DNA of 64,000 nucleotides from CAWCDJ01 sp963836015 (GCA_963836015.1 CAWIIF010000004.1:62001-126000), one strand, 5' to 3'; shown: positions 42,323-51,539, counted from the stretch's first letter. Notes: a model not told the origin generated them from the sequence alone. Numbers and translations are program-made.

Positions 42323-43855
42323 CTACTGTGACTCCTCCGGCAACGCCCAAGCGAACAGTACGCCGCCGGAGCTGGTGACTACGTACTGGCGGCCGTCCAG
42401 CTCGTAGGTGATGGGGGAGCTTTGCATGGAGACACCGGCGCCCGCATGCCACAAGGTTTTGCCGTCGGCGGTGCGGAGGGCGAGAACGTTGCCGTGGCTG
42501 TCGCCGGTGAAGGTCAAGCCGGAATCGGTGGTGAGCACTCCGGCGCCGGAGCCGTTGGGGCCGAGCTCGTGGCTCCAGCGGATCTTGCCGGTCTGGTAGT
42601 CGATGGCTTCGAGCACGCCTTTGCCCCAGACGCCGTAATCGGCGCCGGCCCAGCCGAAAGTGCCGTCGGCGGGCTTGGCGAAATAGATGCCATAGGCGGG
42701 ATGGGCATCGACCAGGAAGAGGCCGGTCTGGGGATCGAAGCTCGGAGAGCGGTAGTTGGTGAGGCCGCCTTCGTCGGGCGCGATGAGGCGGCCGTCGGGC
42801 GCCGGCTCTTTGTCGGGATTGGGAACGGGCTGGCCTTTCTGATCGATTCCCGTACTCCAGTTCACCGGTCCGAAAGCGGTGGTGAGCAGGCTCTGGCCGT
42901 TGGTCCGGTCGAGAACGAAAAAGTAGCCGTTGCGCGAAGCCTGCATCAGCATCTTGCGCGGCTTGCCGCCGAAATCGGCGTCCACCAGCACAGGGACTTC
43001 GACGGCGTCCCAATCGTGCGTGTCGTGCGGCGATGGCTGGAAGGCCCATGAGAGCTTCCCGGTATCGGGGTTGAGGGCCACGATGCTGCAGGTGTAGAGG
43101 TTGTCGCCGGGGCGCGTTTTGGCGGTCAGCACGGGGGTTGGGTTGCCCGTCCCCCAATAGATCAGGTTGAGGGCGGGGTCGTAGGTGCCGGTCATCCACG
43201 TCATGCCGCCGGTGGTGGCGTTGGGGGTGCCGGCGGGCGGAGTGCTGTCCCACCGCCACTGCGTCTTGCCGGTTTCGGGGTCGATGGATTTCAGGAAGCC
43301 GGTAAGGTTATCGAAGTCGCCGGAGACGCCGACGATCACGTGATTGCGCACGATGAGAGGCGACATGGTGGTCCAGTAGCCCTTCTCCGAATCGGCCACT
43401 GCAATGTTCCAGCGCACGGTGCCGTCGTTCGCGTTGAGCGAGATCAGATGCGCGTCGGGGGTCATGAAGAAGAGCCAGTCCTTGTACATCGAGACGCCGC
43501 GCGATCCGATGTGAAAGCCCTTGTTGGGGGGATAGGCGTAGTGCCAGATCTGATGGCCCGAACGGGCATCGACGGCCCAGACGTTGTTGGGGACGGTGAT
43601 ATAGAGGACGCCGTCCACCAGCAGCGGGGAGCACTTCAACTGGCCGACCTGGCCGGTCTGGTATGCCCACGCCAAGCCCATCCGTCCGACATTTTCAGGC
43701 GTGATCCGGGTCAGCGCGCTGTGCCGGCGGCCGGAGTAATCGCCGTGATACCCGGGCCAGGTGGAGGGAGGCGGACTCAGGAGCATCTCCGAGTTCACGC
43801 CTTGCGCAAACAGGGGGCCGGAGAGAGCGAGGAACAGGATTGCGGGAAGCTTCAT
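42323..43855 (-). CDS. PQQ-dependent (quinoprotein) dehydrogenase-like protein, copy 1
   Basis: A 510-residue periplasmic beta-propeller with a signal peptide (MKLPAILFLALSGPLFAQ). The family signatures YHGDYSGRRHSALTRI, LLVDGVLYITVPNNVWAVDA, HDTHDWDAVEVPVLVDA and GGLTNYRSPSFDPQTGLFLV match type I quinoprotein alcohol dehydrogenase-like proteins. I see no vicinal Cys-Cys disulfide and no heme motif in it, so electrons would have to go to the cytochrome c encoded 19 bp upstream. The substrate is unknown; small alcohols or sugars are typical for the family. A paralog with the same partner arrangement lies at 47.9 kb. Confidence 0.8.
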   Translation of the reverse strand: MKLPAILFLALSGPLFAQGVNSEMLLSPPPSTWPGYHGDYSGRRHSALTRITPENVGRMGLAWAYQTGQVGQLKCSPLLVDGVLYITVPNNVWAVDARSGHQIWHYAYPPNKGFHIGSRGVSMYKDWLFFMTPDAHLISLNANDGTVRWNIAVADSEKGYWTTMSPLIVRNHVIVGVSGDFDNLTGFLKSIDPETGKTQWRWDSTPPAGTPNATTGGMTWMTGTYDPALNLIYWGTGNPTPVLTAKTRPGDNLYTCSIVALNPDTGKLSWAFQPSPHDTHDWDAVEVPVLVDADFGGKPRKMLMQASRNGYFFVLDRTNGQSLLTTAFGPVNWSTGIDQKGQPVPNPDKEPAPDGRLIAPDEGGLTNYRSPSFDPQTGLFLVDAHPAYGIYFAKPADGTFGWAGADYGVWGKGVLEAIDYQTGKIRWSHELGPNGSGAGVLTTDSGLTFTGDSHGNVLALRTADGKTLWHAGAGVSMQSSPITYELDGRQYVVTSSGGVLFAWALPEESQ

Positions 43856-43874
43856 CGGATCAATGCCTTTCCGG

Positions 43875-44648
43875 TCAGCGCAGGGTCTGCAGGTACGCCA
43901 TGAGGTTGTGGATGTCCTGGTCGGTGTACTTCCCGAGCAGTTCCGCATGCGCTTCGGCGGGCGCATCCACCGTGTATTTCACGTCGCCGGCGCGCCAGGA
44001 GCGATAGCGGCCGTCGGAGTCGCGCATGGCGACGGTAAACTCGTCGAGGTAGGCCAGCTCGCCGGAGAGGCTCTGGCCGGAAGCAAGCGTGACGGTGACC
44101 TTGGATTTGGCGCCGCGCGGATAGAGCATGCGCTCTTCGAGCTTCAACCCTTCGAAGCGCGCGGCGATGCCGGACAGATCGCCGGTAGGCGAGTGGCAGG
44201 ACGCGCACTTGCCGGCGCCGTTGAAGTATTGCTTCCCGGCGTCCACGTTGCCGGTTTGCAGATCGGCGGCATCGACTCCGCGGCGGCCACCCTTCTGGGA
44301 TTCCGCCTTGATCTTCTGGGCGTGGATGAAGGCGACGAGGCCGGCGATTTCGGAATCGGAGAGGTTGAAGCGGGGCATGCCGTGCTCCATCCGGCCGTTG
44401 CGGATCACCGGAGCGATCTTGTCGCCGCCGGCATCCTCCGCGACGAGTTTGGAGCGTGTCAGGTCAGGCCCGTCCTCGCCGCCGCCGGCGTCGCGGCCGT
44501 GACAGAAGCTGCACTGCTGAAGGAACAGCCCGCCGCCCCGTTCGGCCTCGGCGGCCTTGGGATCTTGCCCGGAGGCGAGAGATGCGGCCAACAGAAGCAC
44601 CGCAGAGACCAGCACGCTGGAGTGGAAACGATCGAGAAGGAAAGCCAT
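43875..44648 (-). CDS. periplasmic diheme cytochrome c, copy 1
   Basis: A 257-residue c-type cytochrome with a signal sequence (SSVLVSAVLLLAASLASG). Two CXXCH motifs, CSFCH (residues 46-50) and CASCH (148-152), lie in two cytochrome domains, the second followed by a beta-rich segment starting KVTVTLASGQSLSGEL, then EFTVAMRDSDGRYRSW, resembling a small LSm-like barrel inside the domain, and ending TDQDIHNLMAYLQTLR. It is probably the electron acceptor of the quinoprotein dehydrogenase encoded next, which it precedes by 19 bp on the same strand. Its counterpart at 49.4 kb has three hemes but the same C-terminal architecture. Confidence 0.8.
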   Translation of the reverse strand: MAFLLDRFHSSVLVSAVLLLAASLASGQDPKAAEAERGGGLFLQQCSFCHGRDAGGGEDGPDLTRSKLVAEDAGGDKIAPVIRNGRMEHGMPRFNLSDSEIAGLVAFIHAQKIKAESQKGGRRGVDAADLQTGNVDAGKQYFNGAGKCASCHSPTGDLSGIAARFEGLKLEERMLYPRGAKSKVTVTLASGQSLSGELAYLDEFTVAMRDSDGRYRSWRAGDVKYTVDAPAEAHAELLGKYTDQDIHNLMAYLQTLR

Positions 44649-44729
44649 CGTTAGAATTGCCCAGGAACCCGGAAGGGGTTGAGTGCCAACGGGAAGCAGT
44701 ATATCACTTCAGGCGATTTGCCCGCCCTC

Positions 44730-46820
44730 TTATGCCGAGATCCCAAAACGGAAGCGCATGTCTTCGCCGAACCACTGTATATAATTGGTCCCCCAGCCGT
44801 TGTTGAACAGGCTGAAGTGCAACCCCTTCGAGAGGTCGGGCTCCTGGCGCGTGAAGCACAGCGGAGTGCGTGCGCCGAGCGCGACCACGGGGGCGTCCAT
44901 CGTCTCGATCGAGAGGGTCCCCTGCGTGTCCCGGTAGCGTACGCCTCCGGCTACGGCGTGCATGGCCCGGTTGCCGCCGGTGACCACGTCGAAGGGAGAG
45001 ACCCAGGCGCCGCATTTATCGAGCATCCATCCTTTCGGATCGGGCGCGGCGGGCTGAAAGGTCAGCCAGAGGGCCTCGGGCATGCGGTTGGAAGCTTTGC
45101 CGAACCAGGAGAAGGCAATCTCCAGCCTGGGCTCGGCATCCGGCAGGAACAGCTCGAGGTACATCTGCCGCGGCCACGCCACGCGGGCGGCGGCCGGGCC
45201 CGCGGCGGCGCCGATGGCCAAACGCGCCACGATGCGGTGCCCGTTCGCATCCTGCTGGTGCCAGGCCTCGACCCGCTCCGTATGCCAGGTGCGGCTCTGC
45301 GCGCCGAAGCGCTCGATATTGGGCTTGCCGAAATCCTTGGGGGCCCAATCCGCGTGGCTCTTCAGGTAGGCCTCGAAGAAACGGTCGTAGTCCGCCTTGG
45401 AAAGTGTCTGGTAGCCGAACAGCGCCAGTGGGTTTTCCGCCGAGGCCCACTCGCGGCCGGCAGCCTTGGCGCGCAGCCGGATAATGGCGCCGGTCGTGGG
45501 GTCGAGCGCCACCACGAAGTGCGGAGCGTCGATTGCAATCTCCCGCATCGGGCTCATGTCCTTAGTATCGGGAGGCGCCGGCTCGAGGAGGCGCATCCGC
45601 TCCGAAGCCTCGGTGCGCAGCGCCGCCGGCAGCGCAGCGATTCCATCGAACAGGTCCTGGCGTTTCTCCGCCCAGCTTGCCTGCACCACCTTGTACTTGG
45701 GCGCCGTCAGCATCAATTCCAGAGCGCCCGGCGTGTAGTGGTCGAAATCCAGCCAGGTTTTCGTGTCGGTGCCCCAGGTGTGCTCCACTTCCAAGAGGAA
45801 GCTGCGCAGAAAGGCGAGATCCACCGCATCGCCGGGGGCGAGTTTCCTGCCCGCGATCCACTCGGTGCGCAGGCGCGCCAGCTCGCGGTAGCGCGCGACT
45901 TTCAGCGGGTCGCTGGGGACGCCGTAGATCCAGGTGTCGCCGATTTCAGCCGTGACCACGGGGAACCGGCCGCGATACGGCTCGACGGCGTTGGCGATTT
46001 CGGAAAGATTGGAGGCTTGCACCTTCGCGTTCGGGAACTGCCGCCGCAGGCCGGCGTAAATCTTGTGAATCTCTTCGACGGTATGAGGGCCGGAGTTGTC
46101 GTTGCGCATCTCCATGGCCAGCGCCAGGTCGGACCCCGGCACGCGCACGATTCCGCCGTAATCGTGGGGGTGGTACACGACCGTGATGGAGTGTCCCTCC
46201 GGGTCCTTCCAGTCGAAGATGTCGGGAACGTCGGGCGGGGTGCTCGCGGAATTGACCCCGATGTTCAAGAGCTTGACTCCGTGCTCGACCAGCGGCGCCA
46301 CGAGCGCGCGGGTGTGTCCAGGCACGTCGGTCATGCGGGAGCCGGTGGTGACGCGGCCGAAGCGGCGATCGAGCGAATGGGAAAGTCCCAGCGCGCCGGA
46401 GATCAGCGAGCGATCCATCAACTCGGTCTGCCAGGTGAAGGGGACGGCGTGCCACGCGATGTCCCCGGCGGCCACGGCCTGCTCCATGCGTTTCCGGTCG
46501 GCACCGGCGGCCCGCTCGAGGTATTCGTAGAGCAGCCAGGAGCCGGTGGTCCACACATAACGGTCCTCGCCTGCCTGGCGGAGGGCCGCGGCGGTTCGGA
46601 TGGCCTGCGGATAATACACGTCGAAATACTTGCGGATTACGTTGGCCTGGGTATCCACGAACCCCACGTCGAGGTGGCACTTGAACATCACCAGGACCCG
46701 CTTCACGGCGGGATCGGGCGCGGCTGGTGCCGGCTCCTGCGGGACGAACGGGGCCGCGGCGAGCGGGCGAAGGGCGCTTGCCGCGAAAAGACCTTCCAGG
46801 AAACTACGGCGTTTCATCAT
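44730..46820 (-). CDS. DUF5054 / glycoside hydrolase family 38-like protein
   Basis: A 696-residue protein with a twin-arginine-like signal (MMKRRSFLEGLFAASALRP). The N-terminal catalytic-type domain shows KCHLDVGFVDTQANVIRKYF, then VWTTGSWLLYEYLE, IAWHAVPFTWQTELMD and VEHTWGTDTKTWLD, which recall the alpha-mannosidase fold with a metal-binding His-x-Asp; the later part (FFEAYLKSHADWAPKDFG, AFSWFGKASNRMPE) is a beta-sandwich region. It is annotated by recognition as a DUF5054 protein. A hydrolase of mannose- or related glycosides in the periplasm is plausible but unproven. The gene lies between the two quinoprotein/cytochrome pairs and points the same way as the first one. Confidence 0.75.
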   Translation of the reverse strand: MMKRRSFLEGLFAASALRPLAAAPFVPQEPAPAAPDPAVKRVLVMFKCHLDVGFVDTQANVIRKYFDVYYPQAIRTAAALRQAGEDRYVWTTGSWLLYEYLERAAGADRKRMEQAVAAGDIAWHAVPFTWQTELMDRSLISGALGLSHSLDRRFGRVTTGSRMTDVPGHTRALVAPLVEHGVKLLNIGVNSASTPPDVPDIFDWKDPEGHSITVVYHPHDYGGIVRVPGSDLALAMEMRNDNSGPHTVEEIHKIYAGLRRQFPNAKVQASNLSEIANAVEPYRGRFPVVTAEIGDTWIYGVPSDPLKVARYRELARLRTEWIAGRKLAPGDAVDLAFLRSFLLEVEHTWGTDTKTWLDFDHYTPGALELMLTAPKYKVVQASWAEKRQDLFDGIAALPAALRTEASERMRLLEPAPPDTKDMSPMREIAIDAPHFVVALDPTTGAIIRLRAKAAGREWASAENPLALFGYQTLSKADYDRFFEAYLKSHADWAPKDFGKPNIERFGAQSRTWHTERVEAWHQQDANGHRIVARLAIGAAAGPAAARVAWPRQMYLELFLPDAEPRLEIAFSWFGKASNRMPEALWLTFQPAAPDPKGWMLDKCGAWVSPFDVVTGGNRAMHAVAGGVRYRDTQGTLSIETMDAPVVALGARTPLCFTRQEPDLSKGLHFSLFNNGWGTNYIQWFGEDMRFRFGISA

Positions 46821-46923
46821 GAGTTTTTCGCGCCCCCTTGCGGGCATAGCCCACGATACAACACGGCGCGGCGACCCGCGCGACGACGGCGGCTCCCTTC
46901 CGGGGTCCAAACCGGAGGCGGGG

Positions 46924-46939
46924 GTTAGCGTTCGCTAAC
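46924..46939. promoter_or_regulatory. palindrome in divergent promoter region
   Basis: GTTAGCG and CGCTAAC flank a TT spacer, giving a 16-base near-perfect palindrome in the 218-bp space between the DUF5054 gene and the PEP-CTERM gene. It could be an operator controlling one or both. No match to a named regulator is claimed, and no clear promoter hexamers were found. Confidence 0.35.
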
Positions 46940-47038
46940 TACCAATAACGGAAGTTAAGAGAACCAAGCTCCTTAAGACAACTTGTTGCGAAGGCGCCGC
47001 TTCGACGACGCTTGGAGTGAATCGGAGGATGTACCTTC

Positions 47039-47839
47039 TTGCGAAGACAGATACTGTTAGTTGCAGCGGCCGTCACATTCAGCCTCTCCACCGCCTCGGC
47101 CGGCGTCCTTTACATGATTGACGATAATACCAACACTCTACTCCGGATCGACCCGACTACCGCGGCGGTCACGGTTGTTGGGCCCACGGGCATCAGTGCC
47201 GGGGACTTCGGCGATCTCAGCTACAATCCGGCGGATGGCAAGTTGTATTGGGTGGCCGGCCGGGACAACGACAATCTATACACAATCGACCCGGCCACCG
47301 GACTGGCCACTCTGGTGGGATTCCACGGGATCGACGACCTGTTCGCCCTCGCCTGGGACACCAAGAACAACGTCCTGTACGCCGAAGCCGCCGACAGCGT
47401 GTTGTATACGCTGAATCCGACCACGGGCGCGGCGACAGTGCTGGGCAGCAACAGCGGTCCTTATCCCGGCGGCCTGGTGTACAACCCCGTGTCCGACATA
47501 CTGTATGTCTTGGAGGCCGGAACCGACCAGATGTATACAGTCGACCGGGCCACCGGCGCCACGACCCTCGCGTTTGGCGGATCCTTCAATGTGAACGACA
47601 ACGGCGTGGCTTACGATCCGAACACCAATTCCTACTGGGTCGCTTCATGGAACTCGGCGTTCTACCACTACGACGCGACCTTCAGCTCGCGGACGACCTA
47701 CAGCTACTCGAGTCCGCTCGACGGAATCGCTTATGCCGGCGCGTCTACCGCCACTCCGGAGCCGGGAACGCTTCTGCTGCTGGGAGGCGGCCTGGTGACG
47801 GTAGGGCTTTGGCGCCGCCGCCGGCCGGTGTCTCGGTAA
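47039..47839 (+). CDS. PEP-CTERM-sorted beta-propeller protein
   Basis: A 266-residue secreted protein. A signal peptide (RRQILLVAAAVTFSLSTASA) precedes several repeated blades with TLLRIDPTTAAVTVVG, LYTIDPATGLATLVG, VLYTLNPTTGAATVLG and MYTVDRATGATTLAF, a six-bladed-like propeller. The C-terminus has the sorting signal: Pro-Glu-Pro in TPEPGTLLLLGGGLVTVG followed by a cluster of arginines (WRRRRP), the mark of exosortase/PEP-CTERM proteins. It is predicted to be exported, trimmed and displayed outside the cell, often linked to exopolysaccharide. The TTG start follows GGAGG at 10 bases, so it is preferred. No exosortase gene is in the window. Confidence 0.85.
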   Translation: MRRQILLVAAAVTFSLSTASAGVLYMIDDNTNTLLRIDPTTAAVTVVGPTGISAGDFGDLSYNPADGKLYWVAGRDNDNLYTIDPATGLATLVGFHGIDDLFALAWDTKNNVLYAEAADSVLYTLNPTTGAATVLGSNSGPYPGGLVYNPVSDILYVLEAGTDQMYTVDRATGATTLAFGGSFNVNDNGVAYDPNTNSYWVASWNSAFYHYDATFSSRTTYSYSSPLDGIAYAGASTATPEPGTLLLLGGGLVTVGLWRRRRPVSR

Positions 47840-47865
47840 CGACGCCCAATTCCGTCCCGGCGAAC

Positions 47866-49446
47866 TTAGCGGAGCATCGCGAAGCCGAATAGAGTGTCGC
47901 CCGCGGCGACCACCAAATACTGAGTGCCGTCGAGTTCGTAAGTGATCGGGCCGTTGGTGACGGAGTTGCCGAGATTCGCGTGCCACAGCGGATTGCCGGT
48001 GGCGGGGTCGAGCGCGACGAGGTTGCCGGAGCCATCCCCGGCGAAGAGGAGCTTGCCGGCGGTCGATAGCAGGCCGGAACGGCCGCCGTCTTCCCACTTG
48101 TGGCTCCACTTCACCTTACCGGTCTTGTAGTCGAGCGCCTGGATCATCGATTCGCTCCAGCCGCCGCGGTCGTTGCCGCCCCAGCCCTCGGGCTTGTCGC
48201 TCGGATCGTAGATGTAATAGACGCTGAACGCGCGGGATGCGCTTACGTAGAAAAGGCCGGTGTCGGGGTCGAAGCTGGGAGGCGGCCAGTTGGTGGCGCC
48301 GCCCTGATTCGGCGAGACCAGCGCGCCATCGAGCTGAGGCTGCTTCTCGGGATTCGGAATCGGCGAGCCTTTCGCATCGACCCCCTTCGACCAGTTGACC
48401 TTCACGTACTCGGAGCTCACGATGTTCTTTCCGGTAGCGCGGTCGAGGACGAAGAAGTAGCCGTTGCGGCTGGCCTGTGCGACCAGTTTGCGCTTCTGGC
48501 CATTGATCTCACCGTCGAACAGCACGGGCGTTTGGGTGGCGTCCCAATCGTGTGTGTCGTGCGGTGAGCTCTGGAAGTACCACTGCATCTTGCCGGTGTC
48601 GGGATTGAGCGCGACCACCGACGCGGTGAACAGGTTCGCTCCCGGGCGGGCCTTTCCCGCGATCACCGGCTGCGGATTGCCGGTCGGCACGTAGATCATG
48701 TTCAGCTCGGGGTCGTAGGTGGGAGTGAGCCAGGTCATCCCGCCGCCGTGCTTCATGGCCTCTTCGCTCGGCCAGCTTTCCGAGCCCGGGTCGCCCATCT
48801 TCTGCGGGACGGTGTACCAGCGCCATTGCAGATCGCCGGTTTCGGGGTCGTGGGATTCGATGTAGCCGGGGCGGTCGAGATCGTCGCCGCTGACGCCGGT
48901 GATGATGTGGTTCTTGACCACCAGCGGGGCCATCGAGCCGAAGTAATACTGATCGAGATCGCAGATCGGCGCGTGCCAGCGCTCCTTCCCGTCTTTCAGA
49001 TCGAGCGACACCAGGTGGCAGTCGGGCGTCTCGAAATACAGCCAGTTGCCGTACACGGCGGCGCCGCGGTTGCCGATGTGGTCGCCGCCGTGGGAGGTCC
49101 ACTGGTAGTGCCACACTTCGCGTCCGGTGCGCGCGTCCACCGCCCAGGCGTGGTCCGGCATGGTGAAGTAAAGAACCCCATTCACCTGGACAGGGGTCGA
49201 GGAGATGCGGCCGCCGAAGCCGCCTCCTCCGCCGAGCGCTCCGTTGGCGCGGTAGATCCACGCCAAGGACAGCGAGTTGATATTCGACTGGTTGATTTTC
49301 GAGAGCGTGCTGTAGCGGCGTCCGGAGTAGTCGCCATTGTAAGTCGGCCACGTGTCGGTGGGCGGCGCCCCGAGCTTGGCGGGGTTGAGACCGCCCTGCG
49401 CGAGCAGGGCGGCGGAGGTGAGGAAGAGTGTGCCGAGGGCCTTCAT
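47866..49446 (-). CDS. PQQ-dependent (quinoprotein) dehydrogenase-like protein, copy 2
   Basis: A 526-residue periplasmic beta-propeller with a signal peptide (MKALGTLFLTSAALLAQG). It shares blade signatures with copy 1 (42.3 kb): YNGDYSGRRYSTLSKI, STPVQVNGVLYFTMPDHAWA, HDTHDWDATQTPVLFDG and QGGATNWPPPSFDPDTGLFY. The overlap with the upstream cytochrome gene is ATGA, four bases, so the two are translationally coupled. As for copy 1, no heme or Cys-Cys motif is visible, and the electron acceptor is probably the coupled cytochrome. Its partner arrangement suggests that the two pairs arose by duplication or act on different alcohol-like substrates. Confidence 0.8.
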   Translation of the reverse strand: MKALGTLFLTSAALLAQGGLNPAKLGAPPTDTWPTYNGDYSGRRYSTLSKINQSNINSLSLAWIYRANGALGGGGGFGGRISSTPVQVNGVLYFTMPDHAWAVDARTGREVWHYQWTSHGGDHIGNRGAAVYGNWLYFETPDCHLVSLDLKDGKERWHAPICDLDQYYFGSMAPLVVKNHIITGVSGDDLDRPGYIESHDPETGDLQWRWYTVPQKMGDPGSESWPSEEAMKHGGGMTWLTPTYDPELNMIYVPTGNPQPVIAGKARPGANLFTASVVALNPDTGKMQWYFQSSPHDTHDWDATQTPVLFDGEINGQKRKLVAQASRNGYFFVLDRATGKNIVSSEYVKVNWSKGVDAKGSPIPNPEKQPQLDGALVSPNQGGATNWPPPSFDPDTGLFYVSASRAFSVYYIYDPSDKPEGWGGNDRGGWSESMIQALDYKTGKVKWSHKWEDGGRSGLLSTAGKLLFAGDGSGNLVALDPATGNPLWHANLGNSVTNGPITYELDGTQYLVVAAGDTLFGFAMLR

Positions 49447-50501
49447 TTCAGGGTCTCCAGGTAGGCGACGATGTCGTGGATGTTGCGGTCGGTGTAGCGG
49501 TCGAGCAGCTCGTGATGCGCCTGGGCGGGGTCGTGAGTGACGACCTTCAGGGCCGGCGTCCGCTTGAACGAATGGTACTCGCCGGCGCTGTCGCGGAATG
49601 AGACGTTGAAGTCGTCGAGGTGCACCAGCGTGCCCGTGATCGCCGCACCCGATGGCGGAGTGACGGTGACGGTCACCGGGACAGCCGACTCCCCGCCGCG
49701 ACCGCGTCCGCGGCCTCCTCCCCGTCCGCCCGGGAAGAGGAAGCGCTGCTGCAATGCCGGCGGATCCATGCGCGAGGCGATGTGAGCGAGGTCGCCTTCC
49801 GGCGAATGGCACGTCGAGCAGCGGCCTTCGCCGTGGAAATAGGCGGCGCCGGCCTTGGGGTCGCCGGTGAGCACGTTCTGGATCTGGAGCGCCGCGCGCA
49901 GCGTGTTGTAAACCTCCTGGTGGATGGTGTGCGAGAGATCCACGATCTGCGCCTCGGTGAGCTGGCCGGCGGGTGTGGTCTGGGTGGGGTGCCCCTTCTT
50001 GAGGAAGGGACCGATGGTGCTGCCGTAGCGGTCGTGGAGAACGATCTCGGAGCGGACCAGGTCGGCGCCGCGCTCCGAGCCGCGGGCGTGCGTCCCGTGG
50101 CAGGTGATGCACTCGGCGGCATAGACCTTGCGGCCGCGCAGGGCGGCGGCTTCGTCGATCACCTGCTTATCGGCCGGGCCCGGGGAAAAGGCTGCGGCCC
50201 GGCCCCGCCCTCCGGCTGCTGGTGCGGCGCTGGGTGCGGCGGGCGATCCCGGACCGTATTGACCCGCCAGGTAATCCAGGATGAGCGAGAATTCCTGGTC
50301 GGTGCCCTTCGCACCGCGGGCGATCATCGAATTGATACTCTCCTGCCACTGTGCGCGGGTGCGCCGCTGCGACGTGACGGTCTCCACCGAGTGGCAGGCG
50401 CCGCAGACTTTCAGAAAGGCCTCTCTCGCTCCCGCCGCCGGCTGCGCGAAGCCCGCCAGGGGCGCCAGCAACAGTGCGGCCACACCGATCCCAATTCGCA
50501 T
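49443..50501 (-). CDS. periplasmic triheme cytochrome c, copy 2
   Basis: A 352-residue cytochrome with a signal peptide (MRIGIGVAALLLAPLAGFAQ). Three CXXCH motifs are present: CGACH (residues 33-37), CITCH (131-135) and CSTCH (228-232). A Gly/Arg-rich linker (GGRGGGRGRGRGGES) precedes a C-terminal LSm-like beta segment, VTVTVTPPSGAAITGTL then FNVSFRDSAGEYHSF, and the family end TDRNIHDIVAYLETLK, nearly identical in layout to copy 1. It should shuttle electrons from the quinoprotein encoded directly downstream with a 4-bp overlap. The extra N-terminal heme domain is the main difference from copy 1. Confidence 0.8.
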   Translation of the reverse strand: MRIGIGVAALLLAPLAGFAQPAAGAREAFLKVCGACHSVETVTSQRRTRAQWQESINSMIARGAKGTDQEFSLILDYLAGQYGPGSPAAPSAAPAAGGRGRAAAFSPGPADKQVIDEAAALRGRKVYAAECITCHGTHARGSERGADLVRSEIVLHDRYGSTIGPFLKKGHPTQTTPAGQLTEAQIVDLSHTIHQEVYNTLRAALQIQNVLTGDPKAGAAYFHGEGRCSTCHSPEGDLAHIASRMDPPALQQRFLFPGGRGGGRGRGRGGESAVPVTVTVTPPSGAAITGTLVHLDDFNVSFRDSAGEYHSFKRTPALKVVTHDPAQAHHELLDRYTDRNIHDIVAYLETLK

Positions 50502-51225
50502 TCCGAAGTTCCCCTCTCACGAAGGCCGGCCTCGCCGGCCACCTCGACAAGTGTACAATCCGCGCGGTCCTCTTGGAAAATCCGCGAGGTTTGCTGATCC
50601 TACGACCTCTGCAAAAAGACGACGAATTTGTCGATGTGCACTACCGGGCCGAGACGTTCTGCACCCCGGTATGGGGAAACTGGTGCCGGGCTGTCTATCC
50701 CGCAACAGCGCTTGCCGCGGTATTCCGAGGCGCTTCACCATACCAAATCGGCGGAACGTGCGTTTTCCACCCGATTGACATGGGCAAACTTTCGAGGACT
50801 GCCTCCCAGATCGCCTTTATCTTGCCGGTTCATGCAGGGCTGGCCGTCTCACAAAAGGCAAGCGTGGAACCCGATTGACATGGGCAAACTTTCGAGGACT
50901 GCCTCCCAGATCGCCTTTATCTTGCCGGTTCATGCAGGGCTGGCCGTCTCACAAAAGGCAAAACCTGAGAAAATGGGACAATGCTGGACGCCGCCGCCTC
51001 TTTCCGGCAACGCGCGGGAAAGTTCCGGACAGGGATCGGGTCCCGGTGGAATCGCCGGGGGCAGAAAGGGCGGGAGAGAGGGGGCCGCCGCCAAGGAGCG
51101 GCTCGCGCGCATATGAGGTACTCGCAGTAATGCCGGCAGACAGCGTAGATGAGCGCGAGTGCGTGGTAGCAGGAGGCTCGCGCTCCTGCCGGCAGCGACA
51201 AGATCACGTGATGTAGGACTCTGTA
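50502..51225. other. gene-free stretch
   Basis: No convincing coding frame was seen; composition is mixed and frames are broken. It contains the 100-bp-period duplication listed separately and a hairpin (GCAGGAG / CTCCTGC arms, 51169-51189). A perfect palindrome ATCACGTGAT at 51203-51212 lies just upstream of the very short frame at 51226. The region may be remnants of rearranged genes. Confidence 0.5.
50769..50961. repeat. direct tandem duplication, 100-bp period
   Basis: The 93 bases from 50769 to 50861 recur exactly at 50869-50961, separated by 7 bases, so the period is 100 bp. Each copy begins ACCCGATTGACATGGGCAAA. The perfect identity argues for a recent event. It lies in the gene-poor region downstream of the cytochrome gene. 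Confidence 0.85.
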
Positions 51226-51357
51226 ATGGGCAGACAGGTAGCTGTCGTGGTTTACCTGGTGGCGATGGCAGCCGTCATAGTCGGTGTAGATTTCGTGGTT
51301 CTTCAGAAACCGATTCTGGGAAGGCTGACAGTGAATGTTGGTTTCATCCGGGGATAG
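51226..51357 (+). CDS. very short hydrophobic reading frame, possibly truncated small membrane protein
   Basis: A 43-residue frame beginning MGRQVAVVVYLVAMAAVIVG with a single membrane helix and then a short tail of mixed residues (FVVLQKPILGRLTVNVG). I recall small families with a similar start that are 60-70 residues long and carry a second helix, so this may be a degraded copy cut by a frameshift. A palindrome ATCACGTGAT lies 14 bp upstream. No ribosome-binding site is convincing. Confidence 0.3.
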   Translation: MGRQVAVVVYLVAMAAVIVGVDFVVLQKPILGRLTVNVGFIRG

Positions 51358-51539
51358 CGCGAGCCGAACTGCTCCGAGAGGTTCCGAAGCACGTTTGAGG
51401 CGGTCTCTTTCCAGCCGAACGACTATCATTCCGCAAGCGGAAAAATCCGTCGCCGTGGGAGGAATCGAAACCGAGGATCGACTCGCTCAACGCATGGTTC
51501 CCGATCGTACTGCCGGATTTTTAATTGAGAATCCGACGT

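Noticed and set aside
44730..46820. Assignment of the DUF5054 protein as a proven alpha-mannosidase
   Set aside because: The fold-like motifs are suggestive but the GH38 catalytic set is not confirmed by eye; only a family-level name is given.
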